DNA from: Gigaspora rosea
Taxonomy: Eukaryota; Glomeromycota; Glomeromycetes; Diversisporales; Gigasporaceae
Length of the DNA: 64,000 bases
Direction of reading: 5' to 3'
Assembly (NCBI GenBank): GCA_003550325.1
Contig: QKWP01000443.1
Coordinates: 129,763-193,762 of the forward strand
A model generated the notes under the pieces. It was given only the letters and a program-made list of their open reading frames with translations. It did not search any database and was not told the origin of the DNA. The position numbers and the translations under genes were made by a program. How positions within the stretch are numbered: position 1 is the stretch's first letter; the number at the start of each line of letters is the position of its first letter. Shown in pieces: positions 11,640 through 23,124 of the stretch.

Positions 11640-12040
11640 TTTTTTTAAGTTTTTCGCACATTTTATAGAATATATTTTTATGATCTACATCGGGAAAATA
11701 AAATATTAATAATTTGCAGTAATGTAAAATTATCTAATAAGTGCAGAATTTTGTTTAAAAAATTGCAAAGATTTTCAAAATTTAGATTTTTGTAGTACTT
11801 CATAGATTTTTTGCCAAAAATCTGTGAAAATATTTAAAAAATATAATATTCGCAGAATATAATAGAATCGGGAAATAATAATCTGTAATAATCTTCAAAT
11901 TATCAAATAAGTAGAGAATCTTGTTTAAAAAATTGCAAAGATCTTTAAAATCTAGATTTTTGTAGTTTTTTTGCAGTTTTTGCAGATTTTTTATCAAAAA
12001 TCTGTGCAAGTATTTAAAAAGTAAAATCTTCGAAGATTAT
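11640..12040. repeat. two tandem copies of a ~185-bp unit
   Basis: The sequence from about 11660 to 11840 is repeated with changes at about 11850-12030. Both copies contain tcgggaaa, ttgtttaaaaaattgcaaag, tagatttttgtagt and ccaaaaatctgtg-type words. Noncoding. Confidence 0.65.
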
Positions 12041-12968
12041 CTTTTAATGCGTCAGATAGGTGCAGGCAAATTTGCCTGCAAAAAGTTATGTATATATAGT
12101 TTTAAAAAAAAAATTATATAACTTTATGTAATATTTAAAAAAATTTTTATATATGCTCGATCCTTTAAAATATTACTAAATTTTTACTTTAAGTATTAAT
12201 CTATATAAAAAAAATTATATTTATTCAATATTTATATTAAAAATACATATCTGATATGTTGTATGTATATATATACATACGTGTAATATGTATATATCAG
12301 ATGTATACAAATACAATACGTTTGTATTACTGATATATATTGTTATTATTTGTCAATATATGTATAGTATTTCGAAACATAAAGGATGAGATATATTGCA
12401 ACAAAGTGCAACATTGCATTTTTGCACCTAATTTGACTTTGCAGCAGATTTTTTTCATTTATAAATGTACGTATAGCTTTTTTTAAAATTGATTACCGCA
12501 GTTAATAAATAAATAATCCCAGAATCGCTTTTAAAAAACTTAAAACGAACAGCACTTTTGTAAAACAATAGCGTGAGAATAAAGTTTAAAAAAAAAGGTA
12601 CTAAACTTTATTTAAATAATTCATGATTATTTTTTAGGTTCGATCGATGTAATGTGTGGTGCAGTAATACGCGATAAGTATAAATTCGAGTTAGTATTAA
12701 TCATCAGTAACGTGATTTATACAATTGGCATTTTACTACAATATTATTGAAGTCTAACCAAATTAAATAAGATATCTTTTAGGGAACCTCTCTTACCTCA
12801 CTTTTTATCAATTACATTAAAATTAGATTTTGCTGCCTGTATAACATATTAAGAGATAATAGATACTGCTTATTATAATCTGCGATAACTTCAAAATTAT
12901 TAAATAATTGCAAAATTTTTTTTTTTAAAAATTCAAATAACAATTAGAAAAATAATGGATCACTAGTA

Positions 12969-13063
12969 CATATATGCAATAGTGGGAATAAAAAGTAAAT
13001 TTCTGGTTATTCCTATAGTAGGAAATAACTGAATTTACTTTTTCTCACTATATTGCATATATG
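12969..13063. repeat. 95-bp near-perfect hairpin element
   Basis: CATATATGCAATAGTGGGAA at the left pairs with the reverse complement at the right (ctcactatattgcatatatg). The arms continue through agtaaattt and ggttattcc/ggaaataac. It resembles a minimal foldback MITE; no target duplication was identified. Confidence 0.65.
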
Positions 13064-13444
13064 CGCATGTTCAAAGTAAAAAAAGCACTTTTTTTATTCC
13101 TTTTTTTTAATTTTATGTTTTTTTTTATAGTATTACAAAATCAAATTTTTTTTCAATTATTTATTTTTTTTATTTTTTCTCTTTTTTTTTTTATGATTTT
13201 TTTTTGTATTTTTTCGATTTATTTTATTTTTTATTTTTATTTTTAAATTTTTTTTTATTTTAATTTTTTTTTATTTTAATTTTTTTTATTTTAATTTTTT
13301 GGGAAAATATATATGTAGCCACAGTACATATAGCTAGTTACACAATCTGCAAATTGAATAATCACGTGATTATGTATTAATAATCAATTAATAAGTTTTT
13401 TTTATTAAACGAACATTAAATTATCATCACTTAGGCGAATACTA

Positions 13445-13800
13445 ACTACTTTAACTACACTAAAACGATACCAAACAACATCTAGAGAACTAAACCACAC
13501 CAGTAGTACGATGAAGTAAAAGGCAAAGACCATACAACTCGAATGAACATAGGACCAATGCCCAGGAAGAAGCAAAGAATGTAAGAAAAAATAATATACT
13601 AAAAAAATAATCGATACTTTACAAAATACCAGAACAAAGAAATTATATGCCTCAAAGAAGTTCAAAAAATTTAACTACACTAAAACAAGACCAAAGAGCT
13701 TGAGAGAACTAACCCACACTAGTGGTATGACGAAGTGAAAGGCAGAGACCACACAACCTGAACAAACATAGGACCAATGCCCAGGAAGAAGCAAAAAACA
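13445..13800. repeat. ~130-bp direct duplication at ~225-bp spacing
   Basis: Copies at about 13445-13575 and 13670-13800 share TTAACTACACTAAAAC, then AGAGAACTAA, AAAGGCA/GAAAGGCA, and CATAGGACCAATGCCCAGGA. Differences are scattered point changes. Confidence 0.7.
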
Positions 13801-14327
13801 CTCTTAACAAACTAGAAAAAAATGTGTTAAAACAGTTCACAAACCAGAAGACAATAACAACAAATAAATAAAATAATATGCCCTGAAAAGCCAAAACCCG
13901 CACTAACCCAACTAACAAACTACTCTAAAACTAAATACCCTAATCCTAACAACTAACTAAAAAAATCCACTCATCCTAATCCCTAACTAAATAATACACC
14001 CTAATCCTAAACCTAATACCAACCAACTTCAAAAGCACCTAATGAATATGTTTTGTGGCCACACAAACAAAGTTGAAATGATGCTAATGCAATATAACGA
14101 AGTTATATTGTAGCAAACATACACAATAAAATTCATATCTAAGTGATGACACTATAAATGCAGCACGTTGACGAAATTACACCAACAAAACGGAAACGAA
14201 ATTCACACCAACACTATTGAAAGTATGGTGCATGAGACAGCAAAGTTAGTAGCACAAAGCATGCAGTAAAGCAAACACCAGACAAGCAACAAAAGTCACA
14301 GAAATACCAAAATGGTAGTACTACAAC

Positions 14328-14565
14328 TAGTGATGCCACCGAAATTGGTTTTTAAAAAAGGCCTATTTCGTCTTCATTAGAGAAAATTAAACTTTTTATA
14401 AAGAAGAGCAAATAAAATTTATATAGATATGTTCTTTATAATTTCGTCTATTCAAAAAAAGTATCAAATAATTTCGTTTTTCAAGTAAAATAGGTCAAAA
14501 ACAATTTCATCTTCAAATTTTAATTTCAGGTTTTAGAACCTGAAATGCTTTCGTCCTCATGTATA
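14328..14565. mobile_element. 238-bp hAT MITE, copy 1 (TAGTGATGC family)
   Basis: The element begins TAGTGATGCCACCGAAATTG and ends CTCATGTATA. It is flanked by a perfect 8-bp duplication, ACTACAAC, at 14320-14327 and 14566-14573. A second copy lies at 43411-43649 with its own duplication. The interior is AT-rich with no ORF. The 8-bp duplications assign it to hAT. Confidence 0.85.
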
Positions 14566-14573
14566 ACTACAAC

Positions 14574-14700
14574 GATGATACAAAGAGGACAACAACACCA
14601 CCAAAATGATGACACCGGAGTGACGACACCAAAGCGACAACACCAGAAGCAACAACAACACCAAAGTAATGACACAAGGCGACACCTGCAATGACAATAC
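14574..14700. repeat. ACACCA-type minisatellite
   Basis: Short variable units such as acaacaccaccaaaatg, atgacaccgg and acaacaacaccaaag recur without a fixed period. The antisense style (ggtgtcattttgg) resembles the array near 15785-15965. Confidence 0.5.
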
Positions 14701-15784
14701 AAAACACAACAAGAAATTAGTTAGATATGTATAACTGAAAAACAGAAAAAAAAGGAAAAAGTGATTATTGATAATGATCTTCAATATCAAAAAATACTTA
14801 TATATCAATTTGTGTAACTGGCTACGTATAGCCGGTGGCTACATATATATTTTTTCTTTAATTATTAATTATATTCATCTTTTTTTTAGATTTTTAATTT
14901 TTTTGTAGTTGGTTTTTTACTTTATTTATTTTATTAATTTTTAATTCTTTTTGTATTTTTAGTTATTTATTTTTTTTATTTATTCTTTTTTTTTGTATCA
15001 TATTAGTTTTTTTTACAATTTTTTTTATTTATTTATATAATTTAATATTATATTATATTTATTATTTTATTTTTACTCGGTGATGATGATTAACCCAGAT
15101 ATTAAACACATAAGTTCTTTTTTTTTTGTTTCTTTTTATTATTTTTTTTACTTACTAACATCTATATTTGATCTTTTTTTAGTTGTTGTTAGTTTCATCC
15201 ATTTGCCATTCCTGGAGACACCAGTTATTTCCATTCTTGGAATTTTGTCGTTGTTACTAGTATCAGTTTTTGGAGTTGATATTTCAAAGTTTCGCTATTA
15301 CAGGTATCGCTATTTAATGCTATAGTTAGTGTTTTCACTTGTCTATAGCATGGTTAACTTACTTTTTTTGAATATAATCGTCATTTTTGGTGCCTTTATT
15401 ACTGGTGTTTTTTCGTTGCAAGTAGTTTTCCTAGAGTTTTCTTCGTCTGGTTTGAAGTCTTTTGCTATCGATACATTACTTGGAGCTTTTTTGTCAGTGG
15501 TGTCATCCATTTCAATAGTCTTTTGCTGGAATCACTTTCATCGCTAGTGCATTACCTGGGCATTGAGTTTTTCAATTGTACAGCAAAGTATCAATTTTTA
15601 TTTTATTATTTTTTTTGTTTAAGCATTGTATTCATGTGGTGATAATTTTTTTTAGGTTGAGTAGGTGACCATTGCACCCATTGAATTACTAGATACCTTC
15701 ATCGTTGGTGCTGAGTTCATAATACTGTGTTTGGCATTTTTTTTACCATTTTGTTCGTCATGCTGTATGTTAGATTTTTGTGTT

Positions 15785-15965
15785 GGTTCTAGTATTTTGC
15801 ACGGTGTCCTTATGGTGCTTATACGGTATTTTTACGATGTTTGTACAGCGTTTGTACGGTGTCTTTATAGTGTCTTTGTAGAGTAGTGTCTTTATAGCAT
15901 TTATGTGGTGTTTGTATAGTGTCTTTATAGTGTTTTGTAGTGTCTCTAAGGCGTTTTTGTGGTGT
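15785..15965. repeat. GTGTCTTTATAGT minisatellite
   Basis: Units of about 12-18 bp built on ggtgtctttatagtg recur around ten times with drift. Open frames across this area (15080-15890) are hydrophobic, low-complexity artefacts, so I do not call a gene. Confidence 0.65.
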
Positions 15966-16150
15966 TTTTTGTAATATTTTTTTTAGTTTTTTTTTAATAA
16001 AAATATAATATTTTTTAGTTTTTTTTTAATAAAAATATAATATTTTTTAGTTTTTTTTTAATAAAAATATAATATTTTTTAGTTTTTTTTTAAATAAAAA
16101 TGTAATATTTTTTTTTAATAAAAATGTAATGTTTACTTAGATTTTTTTAA
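15965..16150. repeat. tandem ~33-bp T/A-rich unit, about five copies
   Basis: The unit, tttagtttttttttaataa followed by aaatataatattt, repeats nearly exactly four times and then degenerates. Confidence 0.8.
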
Positions 16151-16629
16151 TAAAAATATATTATTTTTAGTTTATTTTAATAAAAATATTTTATTTTTAT
16201 TATTTTTGTAAAATTTATATTATGTATTTGTAATAAATTATATTATTATTAAAAATATATAAATATTTGATGTATTCTTTATTTTTTACAATCTGTGCAG
16301 ATTATTGAATTGAAGATCTGCGCAGAACTGCGCAGAAAATTAAATCTGTGCAAAAAATTAAAAAAATTTTTTCAATGACCACCGGCAGGGTTGCAAAACT
16401 GCATTAATTTTTAATAATTGTTTTTTTTTAGAAATTTGCACAGAGCTGTACTAAAAAAACTTTTCCAATGTATGGTAGCTTACAGATCAAATGGGCTTAA
16501 GAAGTTTTGAACTTTGTTTTTTTTTTACGATCAAAACACTCAATTATCAAAATATTTCAAAAATATTAGTTAAACATTGATTCATTTCGAAATAATTCAA
16601 AAATTAGTGTAAAATGGTTTTTTTATTTT

Positions 16630-16890
16630 TTTATGCACTGTAAGAAAATTGTAAATTTATGTAAAAATTTTATGTAAGTTTACAATTTTCTTATATACTA
16701 TAAAAAATTGTAAATTTACGTAAAACTTTTATATAAATTTATAATTTTCTTACACACTATGAAAATTGTAAACTACGAAAAATTTTTACATAAATTTACA
16801 ATTTTCTTACACATCATAAGACTTACACAATTTTATACTAAATATTACGTAAGTTTACGATTTTTTATATACCTTAAAAACTTGTACAAG
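16630..16890. repeat. serial inverted repeats (AATTGTAAATTTA...)
   Basis: Words such as agaaaattgtaaattta and taaatttacaattttctta alternate in opposite orientations four or more times. This gives chained ~60-bp hairpins up to the right edge of the 7.6-kb insertion. Confidence 0.65.
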
Positions 16891-16921
16891 TTTACGCATA
16901 TATATTTTTGCTAATGACAAT

Positions 16922-18920
16922 ATGAATGACTATACAGACAACAATCTGAACAACAAAATAAATGATGATATAAATAGCAATCTGAATGATAATATGAGCA
17001 GCAACCTGAATGATAATATGAGTAGCAATATTAATAACGGCCTGAACAACGATATAAGTGAAAACCTAAATAATGATAAGAATAGTGACCTAAACTATGA
17101 AGACTTTAATGATGGTCTGAAAAATTATCTAGAAAGTAATCTGGATAATGAAAAAAATAAAAATGAAATAATAGATCAAATGTTTGAGTGAAATTCCTTA
17201 TCTGAACTGTTAAAACCTATACTTCCTAAAGATTACTTGTATTTAATTAAAAAGTTTAATATGTTGCTATCTTTTAAAACTGCTAAAAATTTTACAATCC
17301 TACAAATTGAATTAGATACTTTTGTGAATGTGAATACTAAAGAAAAAGTATCTGAATGGTTTATGGTATTTGAGTCATAGTCAAAAACTACAATATCCAA
17401 AACTAAAGGTTATAAAATTAAAGGGAAATGTGTTCTTTTTTGGGAATTGTGTTACTGTATTCATAGTAAGAAGGTAAAGGATAAACAAGGGTCATGCAAA
17501 GTAGACATTTGAATTCATCAAAAATGCGAAATACACTTTGCACTATACATTTTGATTAGAGAATTGGTATATTGAATTCAGTTACCCACTTGAAATAAAC
17601 ATTTTATTTATCCATATCATGTTATTAATTCAGCAGCATCACTAAGTTTTCATCATATAACAAATGAAGTGTATAAAAAATACTTGAAGCTGTTTAAAGA
17701 TGGTTATTTACCTGCATCAGCATTGCATACTTATACCGATGAGCTTCATTTGAACACTAAAAATGACCAAAAGTTGTTTTAAGTAGATCGGGCTTACAAC
17801 TCTGATTATGATTTTGTCAAAAGACTTTTTCAACTATATCGTAGTAGCACATTAGGTGTCTCTAATGGAAATTAATATTTGAACGGTTAGTAAACTAGTA
17901 GATAATTACAATAGTTTATGTAGAGTCAAAGTGGTTTTACAAAAGTATAATGAACGTAATGGAAAGAAGTTTATTCTTTGTATTGTAACCAGTTTAATGT
18001 TGCGGGTACATGAAAAAATCTTACAAGCAGGCGAATTGTGCTATGTCAATGCCTCCTTTTTATTTGAATCCTTAAAATACATCAATAATGTCTTTTATAC
18101 TAGTTGTGCAGTTGGCACACTTCTGTTCGGTCTGTTTATTACTTCTAATAAAACAGAAATTATATTAAAAAGTGCTATGGATTTATTAAAAACAATTTTC
18201 TCTCCTTATGCATTCTTTGGACATGGTCTTCAAATTGGACCAAGTGTTTTTTTATTACTAATGATTCAAGTGCAGAATGTAATGCTCTAGAATTTGGCTG
18301 GCCAAAAGGAATACGATTTCTATATGTGTTTCATATGTTACAAGCCTTTTGGAGATGGTTATATAATGCGAAGCATTACACAAAAAATGAAAAAAGTTAC
18401 TTTATGCGCTATCTGTTTCTGAAATAAATTTGCATTATTCTGAGATTAAGCAATATTTTTATGCACTATATCCTTTGTTACAAAGACATTTCAAGCATCT
18501 ATAGGAGAGGTGCAATTTTTGGGCAATGTCCTTTTGTTTAGGGATACCCATGTGTAGAAACAATACTAATAACTATATAGAATGAGTTTTTTGTACATTA
18601 AAAGACATAATATTTGCAAGTACGCATGCTTATAATATAGTACAGGTGTTCCGATTTATATTCAAAAATATGGAAAGATTTTATAAATGACGACTGCTTA
18701 ATTTTTCACATAACTATTCTGGATTTTTATGAATTGCAAAATAGTTTTTTTGCCCAGGTTAGGAACAGTTAATGCAGATTGTATACAAAGATTAATCATG
18801 TACAATAAATTTCTAGTACCTAGCACAAATCAGGATAGCAGTATTATTTATACTGTTAATAGCATATGGGCAGATTTTCACAATTCGAATATGTCACCTG
18901 AATTTGAATATGATATCTAA
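16922..18920 (+). pseudogene. Asn-rich MULE-type transposase relic
   Basis: The first 90 codons (16922-17191) are Asn/Asp-rich repeats. A stop follows, and downstream frames carry transposase-like sequence. Examples are GYKIKGKCVLFWELCY, INSAASLSFHH and, at 17931-18290, an open stretch with CYVNASFLFESLKYI and GTLLFGLFITSNKTE. A frameshift then leads to SSAECNALEFGWPKG and FHMLQAFWRWLYNAKHY. That order (catalytic segment, NDSSAECNAL, then H-LQAxWRWL) fits MULE-superfamily transposases. The position I expect to be Asp in CYVDAS-type motifs is Asn. There are many stops and frameshifts, so it is inactive. The N-terminal part probably continues upstream of the 7.6-kb insertion. No element ends were found. 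Confidence 0.6.
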
Positions 18921-19005
18921 AAATAGAATAACCAATAAAAATTTTTGATAGTCAAAATAAAGTACGAATGTACGTATATGTACATATCTGATATCTGATA
19001 TAACA

Positions 19006-19881
19006 ATGACTAGTAAATGTCAACTTTGTCAAGAAAGCTTTCTACTCGAAAAGAACTTGTAATTCATGAAAGAACCAGGCATCAGAATAACAAAATTATA
19101 CTCCAGCGTTATTTGCTTATTCAACCTCCTTTTGAGCAAATCATGATCTATCAGGATGCGTTTATAATTTTAATTAACAAGCGTCTTGGTTTTAATAGGC
19201 ACTCAGTCGGTGCTAAACAAGTTTCTATTAACACTTTTCTGGAAAATATATTTGTTTACCTTTTTGAAAATGAGCTTTCTTTTCAATATAGTCCTGTGCA
19301 ATAAAAATATTCTTGTTCATTTCAGGGTGAAGTCTGAGAACAAAGATTAAAGCATTTGATCAATTATGACCATTGGAACGTTCGACAAAATCTGAAATTA
19401 AAAACAAAAGGCTATGTTGTATTTATGGATAATGATAGTTCTTATGAAGTTACCTTCAGTTGGACACAATCGGAATTAAAAGAGAATGATTGTGTTTTTT
19501 AATGTGGAATTGCTACTTGTAAATTTGTAGCAGATTCTGGAGAATTTTCTGAACAGTAAGAATTAGGAGATTGGAATTTATTAATATAAGGTCATACAAA
19601 TTTAATAATTGTTTTTTATAATCAAATTCTGGAGAAACAAAAAATTAATTTTGTATGGCCTAATACTTTAAACTATAACTTAATTTAGTTATTTATTTAG
19701 TTTTTTTTGTTTTATAAGACCCGCCGTAACTCAAACGAATCAAGAGAATTCACAAGCACTAAACTTACCACAAGTTCGTGATATGGATCCAAACAAGAAT
19801 TCTTTAAAAAATATAAGATCTTCCCAAAATGGCTATAGATTTATCTTACCCCATGTCCCTTTTCAACAACTTAATAAGTAA
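19006..19881 (+). pseudogene. C2H2 zinc-finger protein, frameshifted, with a downstream exon
   Basis: ATG at 19006 opens MTSKCQLCQESF. A frameshift within the next few codons leads to STRKELVIHERTRH, which completes a C2H2 finger (C-x2-C-x12-H-x4-H). Such fingers usually bind DNA. The frame continues with PPFEQIMIYQDAFIILINKR and NRHSVGAKQVSINTFLENIF, then passes stops and shifts through GYVVFMDNDSSYEVTFSWTQ. A clean open segment from 19719 (after an ataag acceptor-like site) to the TAA at 19879-19881 looks like the terminal exon. I do not recognise the C-terminal region. It lies between two transposon relics and may be part of one or a decayed host gene. Confidence 0.5.
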
Positions 19882-20180
19882 ATACTTAGGTAATTATATT
19901 TAAGTAGAATATTATTTTATTTTTTTTTAATTCTAATAAGATAATACTAAATTATGCAACTAGCAGTCGATATAATCATCAATTGAAATAGAAGTTAGCT
20001 ATATAGAAGATTTTTTTTTGCACCAAATATCAAATAAAAATTACTTGAATATTGTGACTACCGTACAGCACTGACTACAGTACCCCGGGTATTTTTCAAT
20101 CAACTACCAACTTTATTAAATAATACCCACTCGGGTACTATTTACAGGGGAGGATATACAAGTATGGGGGTATTTTGTAA

Positions 20181-20329
20181 GGGGAGTAACAAAATCAGGT
20201 GATTTTTTAGGGGGGGAGGGGGGTCAAAAAAGTTGAAAATATATATAAGAACTGACTATTTATATATTAAGAAAGAGGGAGGGGGTAGGCCTCTGATAAA
20301 AAATAATCAGGTGATTAATGACACTGCCC
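20181..20329. mobile_element. 149-bp PIF/Harbinger-type MITE
   Basis: The ends GGGGAGTAACAAAATCAGGT and the inverse of AATGACACTGCCC are flanked by TAA at 20178-20180 and 20330-20332. An internal AATCAGGTGATT motif near each end links it to the MITE at 46716 and the element at 5863. Confidence 0.75.
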
Positions 20330-20393
20330 TAACGGGAATACTATAGCGGGGGTCCTTTATATAGTTATTATAAAATTATACAGGGCGGCACCG

Positions 20394-20491
20394 TGATGTA
20401 ATTTATAGCATAGCCACAGTATATGATTTACCAATCGTAATTAAAATAATTAATATATTTGTATACTGTGACTACGTTATAAATTACATCA
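20394..20491. repeat. 98-bp hairpin upstream of the transposase gene
   Basis: TGATGTAATTTATAGCATAG at the left pairs with the right end (...CTACGTTATAAATTACATCA). The arms continue through CCACAGTATA / TATACTGTG. It sits about 80 bp upstream of the transposase ATG. Confidence 0.7.
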
Positions 20492-20570
20492 TAAATGAAT
20501 CATGGGAAAAAATATCGCAGTTTAAAAAGAAATCAATTTTTTTTTTACTTGTTAACCTTTTAAAGTTACA

Positions 20571-22310
20571 ATGGTATGCGTTTGTGGAAATAAAAATTGT
20601 GGACACGCAAGAGTAACAAATAAAAGTAGAGGACAATGGAATGCACGTGAAAAACTTGCTATTGTTACATACCTTGAAAAGCACCCAAGTTAGAGTGTTC
20701 GAGCAACAGCTACCAAATTTAATATTGAACCGAAACAAGTAAGAGATTGGCGTAAAAAAAAAACAAGTTAATGAATATCGCACCTCATATCAAACGAATG
20801 AATAAGGGAAAACCACCTAAATATCCTGAGTTAGAGAAAGCAATTTTTAGTTGGTTACAAGAATTACGCAGTAAGCTAAAACCTGTGACTCATGCTATAG
20901 TACAAATTAAGGCCAAAACGTTATCTCAAAAATCACCCTATATTACTTATTATCCTGGTATTACGGAAAGTAAATTTAGCAATAAGTGGGTTGATGGCTT
21001 TATGACTCGTTACAAATTAAGTAATCAGCGTCAAACATCTGCAGCACAAAAACTCCCTGAAGATCTGCAATTGCAACAACAAGAGTTTTTAAGCTTTGTA
21101 CTATATCATCGAATTCAACATAATTATCCTCTTTCCTTAATGGGTAACATGGACGAAACTCCGTTATCATTCGATCTTCCAAATAATACTACAATTGATA
21201 ATTGTGGTGCAAATACAGTTTCAATTCAGGCCTGTAGGCATGAAAAATCGTGTTTTACTATTGTACTTGCTTGTTTAGCCAATGGAACCAAATTGCCTCC
21301 AGTTATTATCTTTAAATTAGTTAATGTTCTACGTCAAGTATTTCCTGCTGGAGTTTTTGTATGTAAAAATCCTAAAGGATGGATGAATGAAGATGAGATG
21401 TTATGGTGTATTGAAAATGTGTGGAATTTGTGATCAAGATCCGTAGACCCGCGTTCACTTTTAGTTTTAGATTTATTTGCTGGTCATATTACAGATATTG
21501 TTAAACGTCAGTTCTTTGAAAAAAATACAAATTTAGCTGTAATTCCATCAGGTTTAATCTCAAAAGTTCAACCATTGGATGTTGCTATTAACAAATCATT
21601 TAAAGCAAGGGTAAGAGTAAATTTCGCTTTATAGATCGGGTTAGGGTAAATTCTGCGGTTTATGTTTTTTATTATATTATTATATAAAAGCGGATTTACT
21701 CTTATTTGATTATCAACTATTTACAAACTCAGGTTTCACCCTGCTGTATAATAATTGTTCAAAGAATAATAATTATAAGGCAGGAGCAAAAATAAGAAAA
21801 ATGACATGAGATACGTACAAATTATTATATAAATAAAAATATATTACTAATAAATTTATTTATTTATTTAATATACTGTAGGTGCGAAGTTACTATAATG
21901 ATTGGATGGCCAGTGAAATTCATACCTTTACTAAAAAAGGTTGTATTCAACATCCCGCATACAATTTAGTTGCTCAATGGGTATTAGATGCATGGAACAA
22001 TTTAGATCCTGCTCTTATTCGTAAATCTTTTAAGTGCTACGGTATTTCTAATTCACGAGATGGAAAAGAAGACCATCTAATTTTTGACTATGATCAACTT
22101 GGACCACAAACGAATTCACGTAATTATATATATAATCAAGATGAAATTGGTGAAGGTTCTAGCACTAATACGGCAGGAGGTTCTAGCACTAATACGGCAG
22201 GAAGTTCTAGCACTAATACGGCAGGAGGTTCTAGCACTAATGCGGAAGAAGGTTTTAGCGATAATACGAATGAAAGTGAACGTTTAAATACTAATACAGT
22301 TAAGATTTAA
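20571..22310 (+). pseudogene. pogo/Tigger-type DDE transposase with intron
   Basis: ATG at 20571 gives VCVCGNKNCGH, then a helix-turn-helix segment (EKLAIVTYLEKHPS...SVRATATKFNI...QVRDWRKKK) interrupted by one TAG. An A-run frameshift near 20755 moves to the frame open from 20771. That frame has a second DNA-binding half (KPPKYPELEKAIFSWLQELR...SNKWVDGFMTRYKL), then the DDE_1-type core: MGNMDETPLSFDLP, a TGA at 21430-21432, LLVLDLFAGHITD, and VQPLDVAINKSFKAR. A clean intron (GTAAGA...TGTAG, 21611-21881) keeps frame into VRSYYNDWMASEIHTF. This family cuts and pastes DNA at TA. The two stops and a frameshift make it inactive. The tail has repeats encoded by a minisatellite. Confidence 0.85.
22156..22250 (+). 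repeat. 24-bp coding minisatellite (GSSTNTAG)
   Basis: Four copies of ggttctagcactaatacggc plus agga lie in frame near the transposase C-terminus and encode repeated SSTNTAGG. Confidence 0.85.
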
Positions 22311-22366
22311 CATTAAAATTAATAAGTTTATTCAGTATTTTAAATAATTCTGTAAATTTAAATTTA

Positions 22367-22588
22367 GTGAAAGAAATTAATTTGATTAGCGATGATGAGT
22401 GTCAAATTAATGAAAATGAATTTGGGCATAGTAGTGAAAGTGAAAATAATTATGTTAATGATGATGAATATAATAATAGTAACGACGATGATAATTATGC
22501 TAGTGAAAATGGTAGTCTTGATATTAGCAATGATGAGGATGGTTATTACAATGTAGAAGAAGCTGACTATGTCAACGAATGGAATTAA
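22367..22588 (+). pseudogene. acidic C-terminal segment of the pogo-like transposase
   Basis: This open frame of 73 codons is very rich in Asp, Glu, Asn and Ser (SDDECQINENEFGHSSESEN...DDDNYASENGS). It ends EEADYVNEWN. It follows the transposase stop by about 60 bp, and an AG precedes it. A second intron could join the two. Acidic tails are common in pogo/CENP-B-like proteins. Whether it belongs to the transposase is inferred from position. Confidence 0.5.
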
Positions 22589-23124
22589 GTACCGTAAGTA
22601 CCAGTAATAAATTTAATTTTATTAATTTTATTAATATCGGTATGCGTTATATTAATTTATTAAATTTTTTTTTTTTAATCTAGTTTTATACGCAAAAGAA
22701 TAGTTAAATTTTAGCTATGACTTTAATGCATATAATCACTAGTACGGTAATTTGAATGCAATTTAATAAAGCGTACAAGTTCAAATTGCAAAGCCTTTAA
22801 GCTTTGCTCATGCTTTGCTAACTAAGTTTATTATCATGTTTTTATTTTTACGTATTACAATACTAAAATTTTTTTAGTTATATAAATAAATTGCACTGTT
22901 AAGCAATTACAGAAATTTTAATTCTTAATACCGGTAAATTAATATTGTATAAAATATAAATTATGAATTATACCCGGGTCTTTTTTACAGGGGGTATTGT
23001 AATAAGTGAAATTTATATACCTGGGTATTATTCCATAATCGTACATGCAACTCCGTGAATTGTACCCGGGTCTTTTCTATTGAGAGTATTATAGTGGGGA
23101 TACTATAGTCAGTGCCGTATGGTA

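Larger units (their letters stand above)
13309..14849. mobile_element. ~1.54-kb inverted-repeat element
   Basis: The left end reads TATATGTAGCCACAGTACAT then AGCTAGTTACACAA. The right end is its inverse (...TTGTGTAACTGGCTACG ... GGTGGCTACATATA). A TA duplication is possible inside the flanking TATATA. The interior holds a direct repeat (about 13445-13575 and 13670-13800), a nested hAT MITE (14328-14565) and a minisatellite near 14580-14700. Minus-strand frames in it are hydrophobic, low-complexity and not credible genes. Confidence 0.55.
9288..16912. mobile_element. ~7.6-kb low-complexity insertion with inverted ends
   Basis: The left boundary reads taCCATTAGCAAAAA and the right boundary TTTTTGCTAATGaca, so the ends are inverted. 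The mirrored region continues weakly inward (ATGCATA / ATGCGTA, then AAGTTTTTA). Both flanks are Asn-rich coding sequence of one style. The interior holds no credible gene, only tandem repeats, purine and T tracts, hairpins and short nested elements. Target duplication is uncertain: TA is possible if the ends are GCAAAAA...TTTTTGC. It might be one large non-autonomous element or a nest of several. Confidence 0.4.
20061..23122 (+). mobile_element. pogo/Tc5-like DNA transposon (3.06 kb), decayed
   Basis: The left end reads CCGTACAGCACTGACTACAG and the right end is its near-inverse (CTATAGTCAGTGCCGTATGG). TA flanks both ends (20059-20060, 23123-23124), as expected for the Tc1/mariner/pogo superfamily. 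It carries one transposase gene on the plus strand. Repeats of RCCCGGGTMTTTT type lie just inside each end (about 20093 and 20130; 22974, 23019 and 23066) and may be transposase-binding sites. A PIF-type MITE (20181-20329) and a ~98-bp hairpin (20394-20491) sit in its 5' noncoding part. Confidence 0.85.

Noticed and set aside
13405-13918. Hydrophobic minus-strand ORFs that look like membrane proteins
   Set aside because: They read through a duplicated repeat; Phe/Val/Leu bias comes from composition and the frames have no family pattern.
15080-15886. Hydrophobic plus-strand ORFs
   Set aside because: T-rich low-complexity DNA and minisatellite; no conserved motif and no splice pattern.
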